64,000 nt of DNA from Bacillus sp. HMF5848 (GCF_003944835.1 NZ_RWIV01000001.1:2023501-2087500); one strand, 5' to 3'. Counted from the first letter of the stretch, positions 27,381 through 36,640 are shown. Notes: a model not told the origin generated them from the sequence alone. Numbers and translations are program-made.

Positions 27381-27785
27381 ATGGAACAAATTGCAATAGG
27401 GTCTGTGATTATACAAGTTTCTTGGTTAATGTATGCTTTTTCAGTTATTGTCGGCTACATTGTGTTACAATTGCAAATGAATAAATACCCTGATGTGTAT
27501 AAAGAAGTAACAGATACAGCTATTAATAGTATTCTTATATATATTGTTGTGTTTAAATTTAGTATTATATTGTTAAGGCCAACATTACTATTTGAAAACC
27601 CTTTAGGCCTGTTATACTTTGATGGTGGAGGAGTAGGAGTTATATTAGGAATTTTAAGCATACTAATTTATGTGGCTTGGAAAATAAAAACAATAACGTT
27701 ACCTAACATACTCCTAGTTAGAGTGTATTCTGTAAGTGTTGCATCTTCTTTGTTCGTTTATTTAATATTACATACAATTTTTTAA
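27381..27785 (+). CDS. Membrane protein of unknown function upstream of yneN
   Basis: 134 residues with about four membrane helices (near 8-30, 48-66, 82-98 and 110-130). The segment FENPLGLLYFDGGGVGVILG faintly recalls the N-terminal part of Lgt-like membrane enzymes, but the protein is too short for Lgt. It ends 18 bp before the redoxin gene on the same strand, so the two are probably an operon; it may serve the same extracytoplasmic thiol system. B. subtilis has no gene here that I recall. Confidence 0.7.
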   Translation: MEQIAIGSVIIQVSWLMYAFSVIVGYIVLQLQMNKYPDVYKEVTDTAINSILIYIVVFKFSIILLRPTLLFENPLGLLYFDGGGVGVILGILSILIYVAWKIKTITLPNILLVRVYSVSVASSLFVYLILHTIF

Positions 27786-27803
27786 GTAAAGGGGTTTATT
27801 GTA

Positions 27804-28304
27804 GTGAAAAAATTATTGCCATCATTATTATTTCTAATTATCGTAGGAGCAGGGTTATTTGTTGCTTTATCTCCTAAAGAAGCAGTTACTGGCACAACGG
27901 TAGGAACAAAAGCACAAGACTTCGAACTACAAACATTAGATGGCAAGCTTGTAAAGCTAAGTGATTACCAAGGGAAGAAGGTTCTTCTAAACTTTTGGGC
28001 AACGTGGTGTCCACCATGTAAGGTTGAGATTCCAGAAATGATTCGGTTTTATGAAGAAAATCAGGAGGATATTGAAATTCTTGCTGTGAATCTGGACCCA
28101 AAATCCGATGTAAAAGCATTTGCCAATGATTATAGTATGAACTTCCCAATTTTATTAGATGAAGGATCAAGGGTACAAAGAATGTATCAAGTTCTTACTA
28201 TTCCAACTTCTTATTTTATTGATACGAATGGCGTTATCCAAATTAAGCATACGGGACCATTAAGTGAAGGTGACATGGAAAAGTATACAGAAAAGCTAAA
28301 TTAA
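27804..28304 (+). CDS. yneN: Membrane-anchored thioredoxin-like protein YneN (ResA type)
   Basis: 166 residues: an N-terminal anchor (residues 4-22) followed by an AhpC/TSA-like thioredoxin fold with the redox motif WCPPC (Cys69, Cys72) and the cis-proline loop TIPTSYF. It acts outside the membrane, probably reducing protein thiols with electrons from CcdA. GTG start with AAAGGGG 9 bases upstream. Position after citB as in B. subtilis. Confidence 0.9.
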   Translation: MKKLLPSLLFLIIVGAGLFVALSPKEAVTGTTVGTKAQDFELQTLDGKLVKLSDYQGKKVLLNFWATWCPPCKVEIPEMIRFYEENQEDIEILAVNLDPKSDVKAFANDYSMNFPILLDEGSRVQRMYQVLTIPTSYFIDTNGVIQIKHTGPLSEGDMEKYTEKLN

Positions 28305-28320
28305 TAAAAGTGATGTGCGT

Positions 28321-28351
28321 AAAAGGTAACCTCCAAAATGGTTACCTTTTT
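28321..28351 (+). terminator. Terminator after yneN
   Basis: AAAAGGTAACC and GGTTACCTTTT form an 11-bp stem followed by a T-rich run. Confidence 0.88.
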
Positions 28352-28464
28352 ACTTTTTTTATATCTGTTTTTTATTTATGTTCAAAGTTTTCAAAAAGTT
28401 GTAATATTTAAGCGGTTACATGGGAATAATTTTATGTATAATTAATGTAAGGAGCGTGAAAACC

Positions 28465-28596
28465 GTGAGAAGAATTCGAAAACGTACTTTTGAAGAGCTT
28501 ATAAATGAAAATAAAAAGCAATTATTAAAAGATCAAGCGGCTTTAGAGCGATTAGAAGCAAGATTAGAAGAAAAAATGGTAAAAAAAGCCGAGTAA
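28465..28596 (+). CDS. FbpB-family small basic protein
   Basis: 43 residues: RRIRKRTFEELINENKKQLL, then a charged helix rich in Glu, Arg and Lys. This is the pattern of the FbpB/FbpC (Fur-regulated basic protein) family, which in B. subtilis aids the small RNA FsrA in iron sparing. GTG start, GGAG 10 bases upstream. No convincing Fur box is seen, so iron control is not supported here. It lies just before sspN. Confidence 0.7.
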   Translation: MRRIRKRTFEELINENKKQLLKDQAALERLEARLEEKMVKKAE

Positions 28597-28654
28597 TTAT
28601 TATGCATGAAGAACCTCTGCTTTGGTCAAAATGACAAAGGGAGGCGATATTAAA

Positions 28655-28798
28655 ATGTCAAATCAAAATGATACACAAACACACTTTAATCCGAATCATG
28701 TAGGTACTAAAGGACGAGGATTTGGAGGAAATAAAGGTAAAAAAATGCAAACTAAATCAAATGAAGCGCCACAAGTTATACAAACAAAAGGTGAATGA
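28655..28798 (+). CDS. sspN: Small acid-soluble spore protein N
   Basis: 47 residues. HFNPNHVGTKGRGFGGNKGK and the C-terminal PQVIQTKGE fit SspN of B. subtilis (which has HLGTK, NKGKKM and IIQTKGE). RBS GGGAGG is 9 bases upstream. A forespore protein; tlp follows, as in the sspN-tlp pair of B. subtilis, but here a terminator and about 350 bp lie between them. Confidence 0.88.
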   Translation: MSNQNDTQTHFNPNHVGTKGRGFGGNKGKKMQTKSNEAPQVIQTKGE

Positions 28799-29154
28799 GT
28801 ATCTTAATTGATTGATGAATTAAAACTTGAAATTAGTTAAGGTGAAATGCTTGTATTTATTGACTTATTGAGGAAAAGAAAGGTGTACAGCCTTTCTTTT
28901 TTTCTGCAAAAGATTATTGTCAAGCTTCAACCATTAGTCATTAGCCCCTTGCAACGCTTATTAGCCTGTCAATTTTGAATTTAGTTTCTAAGCTATTCTG
29001 ATTAATATAGACTTAAACTCAATTATTATTTCATCATCTACAATAATGAGACAAGTTGAAAATTTCATGAACGTTTTTGTGTTTTGTCATATAAACAGCT
29101 TCATGTGCACATAATAATTTTGTCGTTACATAGAACATTATAGGAGGAATTGAG
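28799..29154. other. Gap between sspN and tlp
   Basis: 356 bp with no gene that I can support. It holds the terminator at 28874-28903 and, presumably, the forespore promoter of tlp in the last 120 bases; no clear sigma-G -10 and -35 pair at proper spacing could be fixed. In B. subtilis sspN and tlp are co-transcribed, so this gap is a difference. Confidence 0.5.
28874..28903 (+). terminator. Terminator after sspN
   Basis: AGAAAGG and CCTTTCT form a 7-bp stem with loop TGTACAG, followed by TTTTTT. Confidence 0.75.
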
Positions 29155-29388
29155 ATGACGCAACATAACACACCAAAACCAGATGATCGTAGTGATAATG
29201 TAGAAAAGCTACAGGAGATGGTTCATAACACAATTGAAAATATCGAAAGAGCAGAAGAATCTATGGCATTTACCGATTCAGAGGAACTTAAACAAAAGAT
29301 TCAAGATAAAAATCATCGTCGTGAGGAATCCATTGAGGCGATGCGAAGTGAAATAAAAGATGAAGCACAATACCGTGAGAATAAATAA
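29155..29388 (+). CDS. tlp: Small acid-soluble spore protein Tlp
   Basis: 77 residues with the Tlp pattern PKPDDRSDNVEKLQEMV at the start and IQDKNHRREESIEAMRSEI further on. RBS AGGAGG stands 8 bases before ATG. Named thioredoxin-like, but it is a minor spore protein without thiols. Forespore expression is expected. Confidence 0.9.
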   Translation: MTQHNTPKPDDRSDNVEKLQEMVHNTIENIERAEESMAFTDSEELKQKIQDKNHRREESIEAMRSEIKDEAQYRENK

Positions 29389-29397
29389 TTATGACTT

Positions 29398-29427
29398 AAA
29401 AGACCTGCACACATGCAGGTCTTTTTA
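29398..29427 (+). terminator. Terminator after tlp
   Basis: AAAAGACCTGC and GCAGGTCTTTTT, 11-bp stem with a short ACACAT loop and T run. Confidence 0.9.
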
Positions 29428-29558
29428 TTTCTGATAAGGTAGGAAATCTTCCTATTTAAGGACCATGATGAAATAAATATCTCACTACGTTTTTTAAAAA
29501 TGCTGTGTTACTATTGAATCATATTGTTGGAAAGATTTGTAGAAGGAGTTAAAAGACA

Positions 29559-29987
29559 ATGTTTGTTTCAAAAAAAGAAATCGAAGTCAGATATGCTGAA
29601 ACTGATCAAATGGGTGTTGTTTATCATGCAAATTACTTAGTTTGGATGGAGGTTGGCCGTACTAACCTAATAAAAGATCTTGGCTTTAGATATGACATGA
29701 TGGAGAAGGACGGGATTATTTCTCCGGTTATTGATTTAGAGATATCATATAAAAAACCACTTCATTACGGTGAAAATGCAACAGTCGATACGTGGATTGA
29801 TTACTATGATGGCTTAAGAGTAACATATGGTTATGAAATTTATACACCCAACAACGAGATAGCTGTTGTAGCAAAAAGTAAGCATGTATGTGTAAAAAAA
29901 GAAAGCTTTCGTCCTATATCAATAAAAAAGCATTATCCCGATTGGCATAAAGCCTATGAAGAGGCAAAAAGGCAGGACAATAATTAG
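29559..29987 (+). CDS. yneP: Acyl-CoA thioesterase YneP (YbgC/FadM hotdog family)
   Basis: 142 residues, single hotdog domain of the 4-hydroxybenzoyl-CoA thioesterase family. The catalytic stretch RYAETDQMGVVYHANYLVWM carries Asp16. It should hydrolyse acyl-CoA; the substrate is unknown. RBS AGAAGGAG precedes ATG. Its TAG overlaps the GTG start of yneQ by one base (TAGTG), so the two are translationally coupled. Confidence 0.9.
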   Translation: MFVSKKEIEVRYAETDQMGVVYHANYLVWMEVGRTNLIKDLGFRYDMMEKDGIISPVIDLEISYKKPLHYGENATVDTWIDYYDGLRVTYGYEIYTPNNEIAVVAKSKHVCVKKESFRPISIKKHYPDWHKAYEEAKRQDNN

Positions 29988-30295
29988 TGGCATTTGGTGT
30001 GTCTAAGCGAGAACTTAATGAATGGAAAAGAACCGTTTTACAAGGTGATATAGCTTTTTTAACTCATTATTGGTACGATTCAAGATTCCCTCATCTCCGA
30101 ACAGTAACAAAGGTTGGGTGTAGCGATATCCAATTGCTTGTAACATGGGGATTGAAGTATGAATTGAAAAAAGAGTGGATTCATCATTATAGACAGTTGC
30201 CCCATTTTGATCTAATGGGAGAAAAACAATTGAAAATACTGCAGGCAGAAGGTTTAATTGAACACATAAAGCGATTTAAATTAGAAGGAGAATAA
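29987..30295 (+). CDS. yneQ: YneQ family protein
   Basis: 102 residues, soluble. GVSKRELNEWKRTV at the N-terminus and HYWYDSRFPHLRTVTKVGC follow the pattern of B. subtilis YneQ, in the same place between yneP and yneR. Function unknown. The GTG start overlaps the yneP stop. The C-terminal half may be helical and act as an adaptor; that is speculative. Confidence 0.88.
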   Translation: MAFGVSKRELNEWKRTVLQGDIAFLTHYWYDSRFPHLRTVTKVGCSDIQLLVTWGLKYELKKEWIHHYRQLPHFDLMGEKQLKILQAEGLIEHIKRFKLEGE

Positions 30296-30301
30296 GGGGG
30301 G

Positions 30302-30697
30302 ATGGAAATGAACTATGATAACACTTTGTTAGAAGTGCTAGGAATGAATGTGGTGGAAGTAAGCAAAGAAAAGGTCGTTGTAACAATGCCTGTTAATGAA
30401 AAAACACGACAGCCTTATGGTCTTTTACATGGTGGCGCATCTGTTGCGTTAGCTGAAACTGTTGCTAGTATAGGGGCAAACTATGCGGTAGCAGAATCTA
30501 ATGAAGTTTGTGTAGGGCTCGAAATAAACGCAAACCACATTAAAGCCAAAAAGGATGGCATTGTGACTGGTGTGGGGACATTGTTACATAGAGGTAAAAC
30601 AACACAAGTTTGGAATATCCGTATTGAAGATGAACAGCAGCAGTTAATTTGTATTTCCCGCTGTACGATGGCGGTACTAAAAAAAGATGATTCGTAA
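30302..30697 (+). CDS. Hotdog thioesterase (PaaI / MenI-like)
   Basis: 131 residues, PaaI-type hotdog fold with the catalytic segment YGLLHGGASVALAETVAS, which has the Glu (or Asp) typical of the DHNA-CoA and ComA2-like thioesterases. It may be the 1,4-dihydroxy-2-naphthoyl-CoA hydrolase of menaquinone synthesis (MenI/YuxO) or a phenylacetate-type thioesterase. Two starts are possible, ATG 30302 and 30308; AAGGGGGG fits 30308 better. It follows yneQ closely and is likely in the yneP-yneQ unit. B. subtilis does not have it at this locus. Confidence 0.85.
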   Translation: MEMNYDNTLLEVLGMNVVEVSKEKVVVTMPVNEKTRQPYGLLHGGASVALAETVASIGANYAVAESNEVCVGLEINANHIKAKKDGIVTGVGTLLHRGKTTQVWNIRIEDEQQQLICISRCTMAVLKKDDS

Positions 30698-30750
30698 TAG
30701 ACAGCGGGAGTAATTGTGACAGTCCAATGAAAGATATGACATTAATTAAG

Positions 30751-30785
30751 CAAGTGTCTTCAGAGAGTCTCACTGAAGGCACTTG
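30751..30785. terminator. Hairpin between the thioesterase gene and yneR
   Basis: CAAGTG-CTTCA and TGAAG-CACTTG pair with one mismatch and a 10-base loop, followed by TTT. The genes are convergent here. Confidence 0.65.
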
Positions 30786-30797
30786 TTTACTGTTAGC

Positions 30798-31082
30798 TTA
30801 TTGAATATTGACTTTAGGCTCGTTAGACTTATCGTCCATCGTTATGTTCATATCCTTTTCATCAAAATACCACACATCAGCTTCTTCAATATAAAAAGTA
30901 ATACCATCCATTGTTGTTTCTACTGCTGGCTGTTGCGGAGGTTCAGTTGAAATTCCTAGTGAGAATCCTTCTTGTATCGTACTAGAGCCACCGTAACGGA
31001 CAAAAAATTTCACATATCCAGTTGTAAGAGATAATTCCTCTTTGTACCATTGTACAGCTTCGTTTGTAATTGAGATTTTCAT
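30798..31082 (-). CDS. yneR: HesB-like protein YneR
   Basis: 94 residues, A-type carrier-like fold with ISITNEAVQWYKEELSL, the GGSSTIQEGFSLGIS segment and the beta-hairpin that follows. It lacks the three conserved cysteines of true IscA/SufA carriers, so the name is structural. Same place as in B. subtilis. Function unknown. Confidence 0.88.
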   Translation of the reverse strand: MKISITNEAVQWYKEELSLTTGYVKFFVRYGGSSTIQEGFSLGISTEPPQQPAVETTMDGITFYIEEADVWYFDEKDMNITMDDKSNEPKVNIQ

Positions 31083-31469
31083 TACAATGCCTCCTTAAAT
31101 CGCTCATAAATATTATAACTAAACTGACGCTATAATTTAAGTAAGAGTGCTCAGTATTATGTAATTCACATTACGATAACACGTGTTTTACTATATCTCT
31201 TAGTGTGTCAAAAGTAAATCTAAGCAGAATGACAAAGGAATTCTTACAAAATAAAATAAAGCAACTGGCACTCTATAAAGAAGTGTAATTATAAACTTTA
31301 AACGAGCTACTGTAAAAGGTATGGTATTGAAAAAGATCCTATTTATTAGGATCTCATCACAAATGTTATAAATATGTGAATTAACCAAATAATAGAAGAA
31401 AAGGGGGGATATATATTGTAATATGTAGTTGATAAAAAATTTTTATTATTCTAGAAGGAGGTTGAATAC
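31083..31469. other. Intergenic region with one hairpin
   Basis: 387 bp with no gene. AGATCCTA and TAGGATCT (31334-31354) form a perfect 8-bp stem with loop TTTAT. It has no T run, so it is not a standard terminator. The 3' end holds the promoter region and RBS AAGGAGG of the next gene. Confidence 0.5.
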
Positions 31470-32567
31470 ATGAAAAGCTGGAAAATTGGTTCTTTAACAG
31501 CAGGGGTTGTTTTACTCGGAATTGGCGGATTGTGGCTGCTTGGTAATCTTCTTAACTTTTCTGTTTTTCCGATCTTGAAATTTATGTGGCCTGTGGTTAT
31601 TATCTTGTTTGGAATTGAAATTTTGTTATATCAATATTTCCATAAAGAATCGAGTATGCGGTTTGACGGATTTAGCATTTTTATTATTATAGCTGTTATA
31701 GCTCTATTTAGTAGCTCTTTTAACATGTTACCGAGTTTTATGGCTAATAGTATTACACAGCAAACTTTTACATATGACATTAATGAAGAGTACGAAATTA
31801 ATAGTTCCATTGAGACTATTGTAGTAGATATGACTAATGCTGATATTTCTATTCATGGTCAAACGGACATATCCTTTCAAGCAGTGGGTTCACTAGAAAT
31901 AGGCGGAAATGATCAAAAAGCTGCTGATAAGATTTTTAAAGATGTTGTTAAATTTCGTACAGAGGGAGACACTGCATTCTTCGAAATTATTAAACCGAAA
32001 CACCTAACATACCAACGCTTTAAAGCCGAAATTGACATTGCTCTTCCAGCGGATAGACTTGTCGATTTAAGGCTTGTTAACGGTGATATAGAGGCTGCTA
32101 ATTTACATGATGGCCTTTTAGTTCATAGCGTAAATTCGGATATTGAACTTAATAAAATCGAAAATGATGTAGATGTTGTTGTAATAAATGGAAGTATTGA
32201 TGGCAAAGGTATAATTGGGTCCGTTACAGCAAAAACAACAAACGGTGAGATTGATTTATCCCAAGTAGAAGGTCATATTCAGGCAAGTATAGTAAATGGA
32301 GAAGTGGATTTAGCGGACGTGAATATAACTGATGACAGTAGGATAAGTACTGTAAATGGTGATATTTCTCTTACCCTTAATAATAAAGAAAATTTCAAAA
32401 TAATTGCCGATACAAGTAATGGAGAAGTAGAAGGCAATGTAACATGGGAACGAAGTGGCGATAAAGATGATTTTGGTTATAAAAAACATGGGACGTTAAA
32501 TCTTGGTAATAATGAATTTATATTAAATCTTAAAGCTGGAAACGGTAAGGTTATAGTAAATAAATAG
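31470..32567 (+). CDS. Membrane-anchored DUF4097 beta-solenoid protein
   Basis: 365 residues: three N-terminal membrane helices (near 8-28, 35-55 and 65-83), then a long Asn/Asp-rich beta-repeat region of the DUF4097 type (VNGDIEA, VNSDIELNK, INGSIDGK, TNGEIDL, VNGEVDL, VNGDISL). The N-terminal part resembles LiaF/LiaI-like membrane modules. Such proteins are linked to envelope stress, but no LiaRS-like genes are adjacent. It ends in a strong terminator shared with the convergent capA. Confidence 0.85.
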   Translation: MKSWKIGSLTAGVVLLGIGGLWLLGNLLNFSVFPILKFMWPVVIILFGIEILLYQYFHKESSMRFDGFSIFIIIAVIALFSSSFNMLPSFMANSITQQTFTYDINEEYEINSSIETIVVDMTNADISIHGQTDISFQAVGSLEIGGNDQKAADKIFKDVVKFRTEGDTAFFEIIKPKHLTYQRFKAEIDIALPADRLVDLRLVNGDIEAANLHDGLLVHSVNSDIELNKIENDVDVVVINGSIDGKGIIGSVTAKTTNGEIDLSQVEGHIQASIVNGEVDLADVNITDDSRISTVNGDISLTLNNKENFKIIADTSNGEVEGNVTWERSGDKDDFGYKKHGTLNLGNNEFILNLKAGNGKVIVNK

Positions 32568-32593
32568 GTAAGCGATTATCGCTTACCTATTTT
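32562..32593. terminator. Bidirectional terminator between the DUF4097 gene and capA
   Basis: AAATAGGTAAGCGAT and ATCGCTTACCTATTT are perfect 15-base complements around a single T. The stop codons of both genes lie inside the stem arms. Confidence 0.88.
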
Positions 32594-33738
32594 CCATCTA
32601 TAGACTGAAACATATGATGCATAATTTCATCGTAATTAGGATAGTGAACATCATTAGAACTAGTAAGTGGCTCAATATAAAATTTAGTATTATTAAAAGT
32701 ATGATTGTAAGTAGGAGTAAATCTTGGTTTTGCAATCGTAACAGTAGATTGTCTATTACTATGTATTGTTTTTACAATATCGATTTCAACAATACCTCCA
32801 ATATCCTTATAGTCTCTCATTTGGCCAGAAATAAAGTTACCAAGTGAGTATACGACTAGACCTTGTGAATTATCATCACGTTCGATCCATTCCATTGGTT
32901 GGAGTACGTGCGGATGGTGACCTATAATTATGTCAGCGCCTGACATGATGATACTTTTTGCAAGCTGTTGTTGATTTGTATTAGGAAGACGCATATATTC
33001 ATTTCCCCAATGCATACTCACTACAACTATGTCAGCTAAATCTCTTAATTTTTGAATATCAGATGTGATTAATTCACTATCAATTAAATTTACAGCGTAT
33101 GGGTGTTCTTTTGGGATAATTAAACCGTTTGTACCATAAGTATAAGCTAAGAATCCCACACGTATGCCATTTCGAACGAGAATGCGTGGTGTATTAGCAT
33201 CCTCCTGGCTATCATATGATCCTACATATTTCATGCCTATACTATTATAAAAATCAATAGCATTTTTTATGGCATCAAAGCCTCTGTCTAATGTGTGGTT
33301 ATTGGCCATTGAGACAATATCTACACCAACATCTTGAAGCGTTGATGCGATTTCATAAGGACTATTGAAGCGTGGGTATGTCGAGACACCTATTTCACTG
33401 CCACCAATAATCGATTCTTGATTAGCGAATGTTAAATCTGCATTTGTAAGAATATCTTTTACCCCTGTAAACATAGGCATAAAATCATATGTACCGTTTG
33501 TTTTAGCAGCGTTGTAAACGGTGCTATGTATCAAAATATCCCCAACAGCAGCCAAAGTTAAAGACTGACTGTATGATTTCTCCTGATCTGCCATAACAGT
33601 TTTCACGGGGTGAGTATGAGCGAATATTGGAACTGAGTTGCTGCCTTGTGTTTCCTCAAAAAAGAATAAGTAAATGACAGTTGACCAAACAGCTGTCATC
33701 ACTACAACTAACAAAAATATCTGTGCTTTTGGCTTCAT
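32587..33738 (-). CDS. CapA/PgsA family metallophosphatase-like surface protein
   Basis: 383 residues with an N-terminal membrane anchor (about residues 6-27) and a PGA_cap domain. Motifs AAVGDILIH, SMANNHTLDRG, HWGNEYM and IIGHHPHVLQP give the metallophosphoesterase-like metal site. Relatives act in poly-gamma-glutamate capsule formation, but no pgsB or pgsC is nearby, so the real role may be another anionic polymer or cell-wall task. The RBS before ATG is weak (GGAAAG). Confidence 0.88.
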   Translation of the reverse strand: MKPKAQIFLLVVVMTAVWSTVIYLFFFEETQGSNSVPIFAHTHPVKTVMADQEKSYSQSLTLAAVGDILIHSTVYNAAKTNGTYDFMPMFTGVKDILTNADLTFANQESIIGGSEIGVSTYPRFNSPYEIASTLQDVGVDIVSMANNHTLDRGFDAIKNAIDFYNSIGMKYVGSYDSQEDANTPRILVRNGIRVGFLAYTYGTNGLIIPKEHPYAVNLIDSELITSDIQKLRDLADIVVVSMHWGNEYMRLPNTNQQQLAKSIIMSGADIIIGHHPHVLQPMEWIERDDNSQGLVVYSLGNFISGQMRDYKDIGGIVEIDIVKTIHSNRQSTVTIAKPRFTPTYNHTFNNTKFYIEPLTSSNDVHYPNYDEIMHHMFQSIDGK

Positions 33739-33833
33739 GTTTTCATCTTTCCATTCTATAGAAATAGTAATCTAACAATATACATCAATAGTATCATATT
33801 TCCAATTACTTAAAATGGGAAAGTTTTAAAAAG

Positions 33834-33864
33834 AAAAACGTTTTAGTTATCCTAAAACGTTTTT
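33834..33864. terminator. Strong hairpin between capA and plsY
   Basis: AAAAACGTTTTAG and CTAAAACGTTTTT form a 13-bp perfect stem with A and T flanks. It lies about 160 bp beyond the plsY stop on the minus strand and probably ends that transcript. Confidence 0.75.
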
Positions 33865-34020
33865 CAAAATAATAAATATGTATGAATCATTGGCTACGGT
33901 TATGTATCCCTTAAATGTAGTAAAGGGTAGTTTTGCGTTCATTTAATGCACTAGTTTTTTGTGCTTTGTTTTTAAACTACGAAGTATCAATATATTTTAG
34001 CAATTGTTACTTTTACTGTT

Positions 34021-34605
34021 TTACATCCATTTTATTTTTGGCTCAGTTTTGTTTAGTATACGACGAATATTCGCACGATGACGATAAATAACGAAGGTAG
34101 TCAAAATACCTACAGCTATTATTAAAGTAACATCTGATGTGAAAAGGCTATACGCGAATGTAAATAATCCCGTAAGCATCGAAGATAATGATACGTACTT
34201 TGTTAAATATAAAACTAAGAAAAAACATGCAACCATCGCCAAAAACATGACTGGCGCATAAAAGAGCAATACTCCACCAGATGTAGCGACAGCTTTTCCG
34301 CCTTTAAATTTTGCGAATAATGGATACATATGACCTACTACAGCAAATACACCGATCAGTAATGGGTTTACATCAGGTGCTTGGAAGATTAAAGGTAAAG
34401 CAGCAGCTAGTGTACCCTTTAGAATATCGAGTGCTGTGACAATGAATCCAGCCCTTTTGCCAAGAACTCGAAATGTATTTGTACCACCCAAATTACCACT
34501 ACCATGATTTCGAATATCTACTTTATATCCCCACTTACCAACTATCAGTGCGAAAGGAATGGAACCAATTATGTACGCTATAATAGCTAAAATGATATAC
34601 CACAT
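34021..34605 (-). CDS. plsY: Glycerol-3-phosphate acyltransferase PlsY
   Basis: 194 residues, five or more membrane helices. It acylates glycerol-3-phosphate from acyl-phosphate made by PlsX, the first step of phospholipid synthesis. Motifs: GSGNLGGTN (with NTFRVLG), [12 protein letters not shown] and [10 protein letters not shown]. The ATG at 34605 matches the start of homologues; a longer frame to 34647 has no RBS. Same neighbours as B. subtilis plsY (yneS). Confidence 0.96.
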   Translation of the reverse strand: MWYIILAIIAYIIGSIPFALIVGKWGYKVDIRNHGSGNLGGTNTFRVLGKRAGFIVTALDILKGTLAAALPLIFQAPDVNPLLIGVFAVVGHMYPLFAKFKGGKAVATSGGVLLFYAPVMFLAMVACFFLVLYLTKYVSLSSMLTGLFTFAYSLFTSDVTLIIAVGILTTFVIYRHRANIRRILNKTEPKIKWM

Positions 34606-34854
34606 GAATACGTAATCTCCTTTTTTGTTACATGATGCATTTCTCAAGTTAAGAGTTATTTCTTTTTAGTATACCCTTAACAATATCCCCATGAAAAGTT
34701 GAAGTTCTGTTTATTTTACCATTTAATGCTTTGGCATATCTATGTTTTTATAGTTTTGCATAAAAAAAACCTATAGACAAATATAAACAATTTACTAATT
34801 TCTCTTTCCTTTTGTAGTATCTTTTCGTACTATGTCGATAGGAGGGGGATTTTG

Positions 34855-36594
34855 ATGTCTAGAGTCGAAACTTTCAAAAAGAAACAACCTATTGTTTCCA
34901 TCATACTTGCGGTTGTTTTTACTTTAATTTTAATATCTACAAGTATTACATTTTATCTATATCCTTGGCCCTCAAATGAGCAGGTCGCATATACGGACAA
35001 ACAGAATCCAATTTTGTTTCAGCAAACACTTTTAGATAATGAAGCGAGTATTATTGATGATGTTTTGTACTTACCATTTGAATTTGTTAAGCAGTACATT
35101 GATGAAAGTATAAGTTATGATGAGTCATCACAATCTATTATTATTACGACTAGTCAAAAAGTTATTCAAATGCCAACAAATCAACTAGAATACTTTATTA
35201 ATGATGAACCGCTCTCGTTAGAATTTCCTGTTCTTTTAGACGACACGAATAATCTTTTAATACCTATAAAAACGATAGAGATGTTATATCCATTTAAAAT
35301 TAGTTTGCTAGACTCAGGGATTGTGTATATTCAGCAAGAAGGCGACATTATATTGCCAGCTTTTGTAAAATCGGAGCAAAGAGAGCATGATTTAAAGCTT
35401 CGTCAGCAGCCAGATATAGCAGCCCCATATGTGGCTACTATAATGAGTGATGAAATGGTATATATCGAAGGAGAGGATCAGGCGTATTATTTAGTTCGAA
35501 AAGAGGATGGTGTAGCAGGTTATGTGCAAAAACAAGTTGTTACGTTACAAAAACCTATTGAACTAGATTTAGCTTTTGAACAAGAGCCAAAATTCAATCC
35601 TCCAATATCATGGCCGATCAATCTAACGTGGGAGCCAGTATATTCTAGAACACCTGATCCTAGTACATTACCGCTATTACCAGGTGTAAATGTAGTATCT
35701 CCAACATGGTTTGAACTAAAGAACGGTGAAGGTGATGTCTCAAATTTAGCAACAAAGGAATATATGGAATGGGCTAAAAATAGGGGGTATCATGTTTGGG
35801 CCTTATTTAGTAATGATTTTTCCCCGGAGAAAACACATGAGGCTTTCTCTACCTTTGAAACAAGAGAAAAAATTATTAAACAGCTTTTAGCTTACAGTGA
35901 AATGTATGGTGTTGATGGTATTAATATTGATATTGAGAATGTGAACTTAGAGGACGGCCCTCTTGTTACACAATTTGTTAAAGAAGCTGCGCCTTATTTT
36001 CATCAAGCTGGCTTAATTGTTAGTATGGATGTAACATTTATATCAGAAAGTGCACGATGGTCTAAGTTTTATGAAAGAGAAAAACTAGCAGAAGTAGTCG
36101 ATTATATGATGGTTATGGCCTATGATGAACACTGGGGTTCGTCACCAAAAGCAGGAAGTGTGGCAAGCTTACCATGGGTTGAACGAAACTTACAGAGATT
36201 ACTAGATGTTGTTCCAGCTGAACAGGTAGTCTTAGGCATTCCTTTATATACTCGCTTATGGATTGAGCAAGAAACGGACGAAGGAAACATTGAAGTGTCT
36301 TCTAAAGCGTTAACGATGGATACCGTTGATAAATGGATAGCAGATAGACAGCTTGAACCTATTTTCGATGAAGCATCTGGCCAAAATTTTGTAGAATATA
36401 GAGATGAGGCTAATAAAACAACGTATAAAATATGGCTTGAAGACAGTGTTTCTTTAACAAAGCGAGTGCAGCTTATGCACAAATATGGCCTTGCTGGTGT
36501 TGCAACTTGGGCACGGACGTTTGCAAATGAAAATGCTTGGTTATCAATTGAAGAGTCAATTAAGCATATTAAACCAGCAAATGAATTGGAATAA
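34855..36594 (+). CDS. Cell-wall glycoside hydrolase, family 18, with SH3 and amine-oxidase-like N-domain
   Basis: 579 residues. Order: N-terminal membrane anchor (about 15-38), a copper-amine-oxidase-N-like stalk region (about 50-165), an SH3b-like domain (about 178-232), and a GH18 catalytic domain (about 255-570) with the DGINIDIE signature, whose Glu is the acid catalyst. It resembles spore and cell-wall GH18 enzymes such as YaaH and YvbX; it probably cleaves peptidoglycan or a related sugar chain outside the cell. RBS AGGAGGGGG precedes ATG. Not part of the B. subtilis order at this place. Confidence 0.85.
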   Translation: MSRVETFKKKQPIVSIILAVVFTLILISTSITFYLYPWPSNEQVAYTDKQNPILFQQTLLDNEASIIDDVLYLPFEFVKQYIDESISYDESSQSIIITTSQKVIQMPTNQLEYFINDEPLSLEFPVLLDDTNNLLIPIKTIEMLYPFKISLLDSGIVYIQQEGDIILPAFVKSEQREHDLKLRQQPDIAAPYVATIMSDEMVYIEGEDQAYYLVRKEDGVAGYVQKQVVTLQKPIELDLAFEQEPKFNPPISWPINLTWEPVYSRTPDPSTLPLLPGVNVVSPTWFELKNGEGDVSNLATKEYMEWAKNRGYHVWALFSNDFSPEKTHEAFSTFETREKIIKQLLAYSEMYGVDGINIDIENVNLEDGPLVTQFVKEAAPYFHQAGLIVSMDVTFISESARWSKFYEREKLAEVVDYMMVMAYDEHWGSSPKAGSVASLPWVERNLQRLLDVVPAEQVVLGIPLYTRLWIEQETDEGNIEVSSKALTMDTVDKWIADRQLEPIFDEASGQNFVEYRDEANKTTYKIWLEDSVSLTKRVQLMHKYGLAGVATWARTFANENAWLSIEESIKHIKPANELE

Positions 36595-36640
36595 GCACTA
36601 TCGTTTTGCACGTTTTTTTCAATATGGTATGATTTTATTA

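Noticed and set aside
28305..28320. 16-base match TAAAAGTGATGTGCGT to the terminator at 1714-1729
   Set aside because: Too short to claim a repeat; it may be chance or a terminator-arm fragment.
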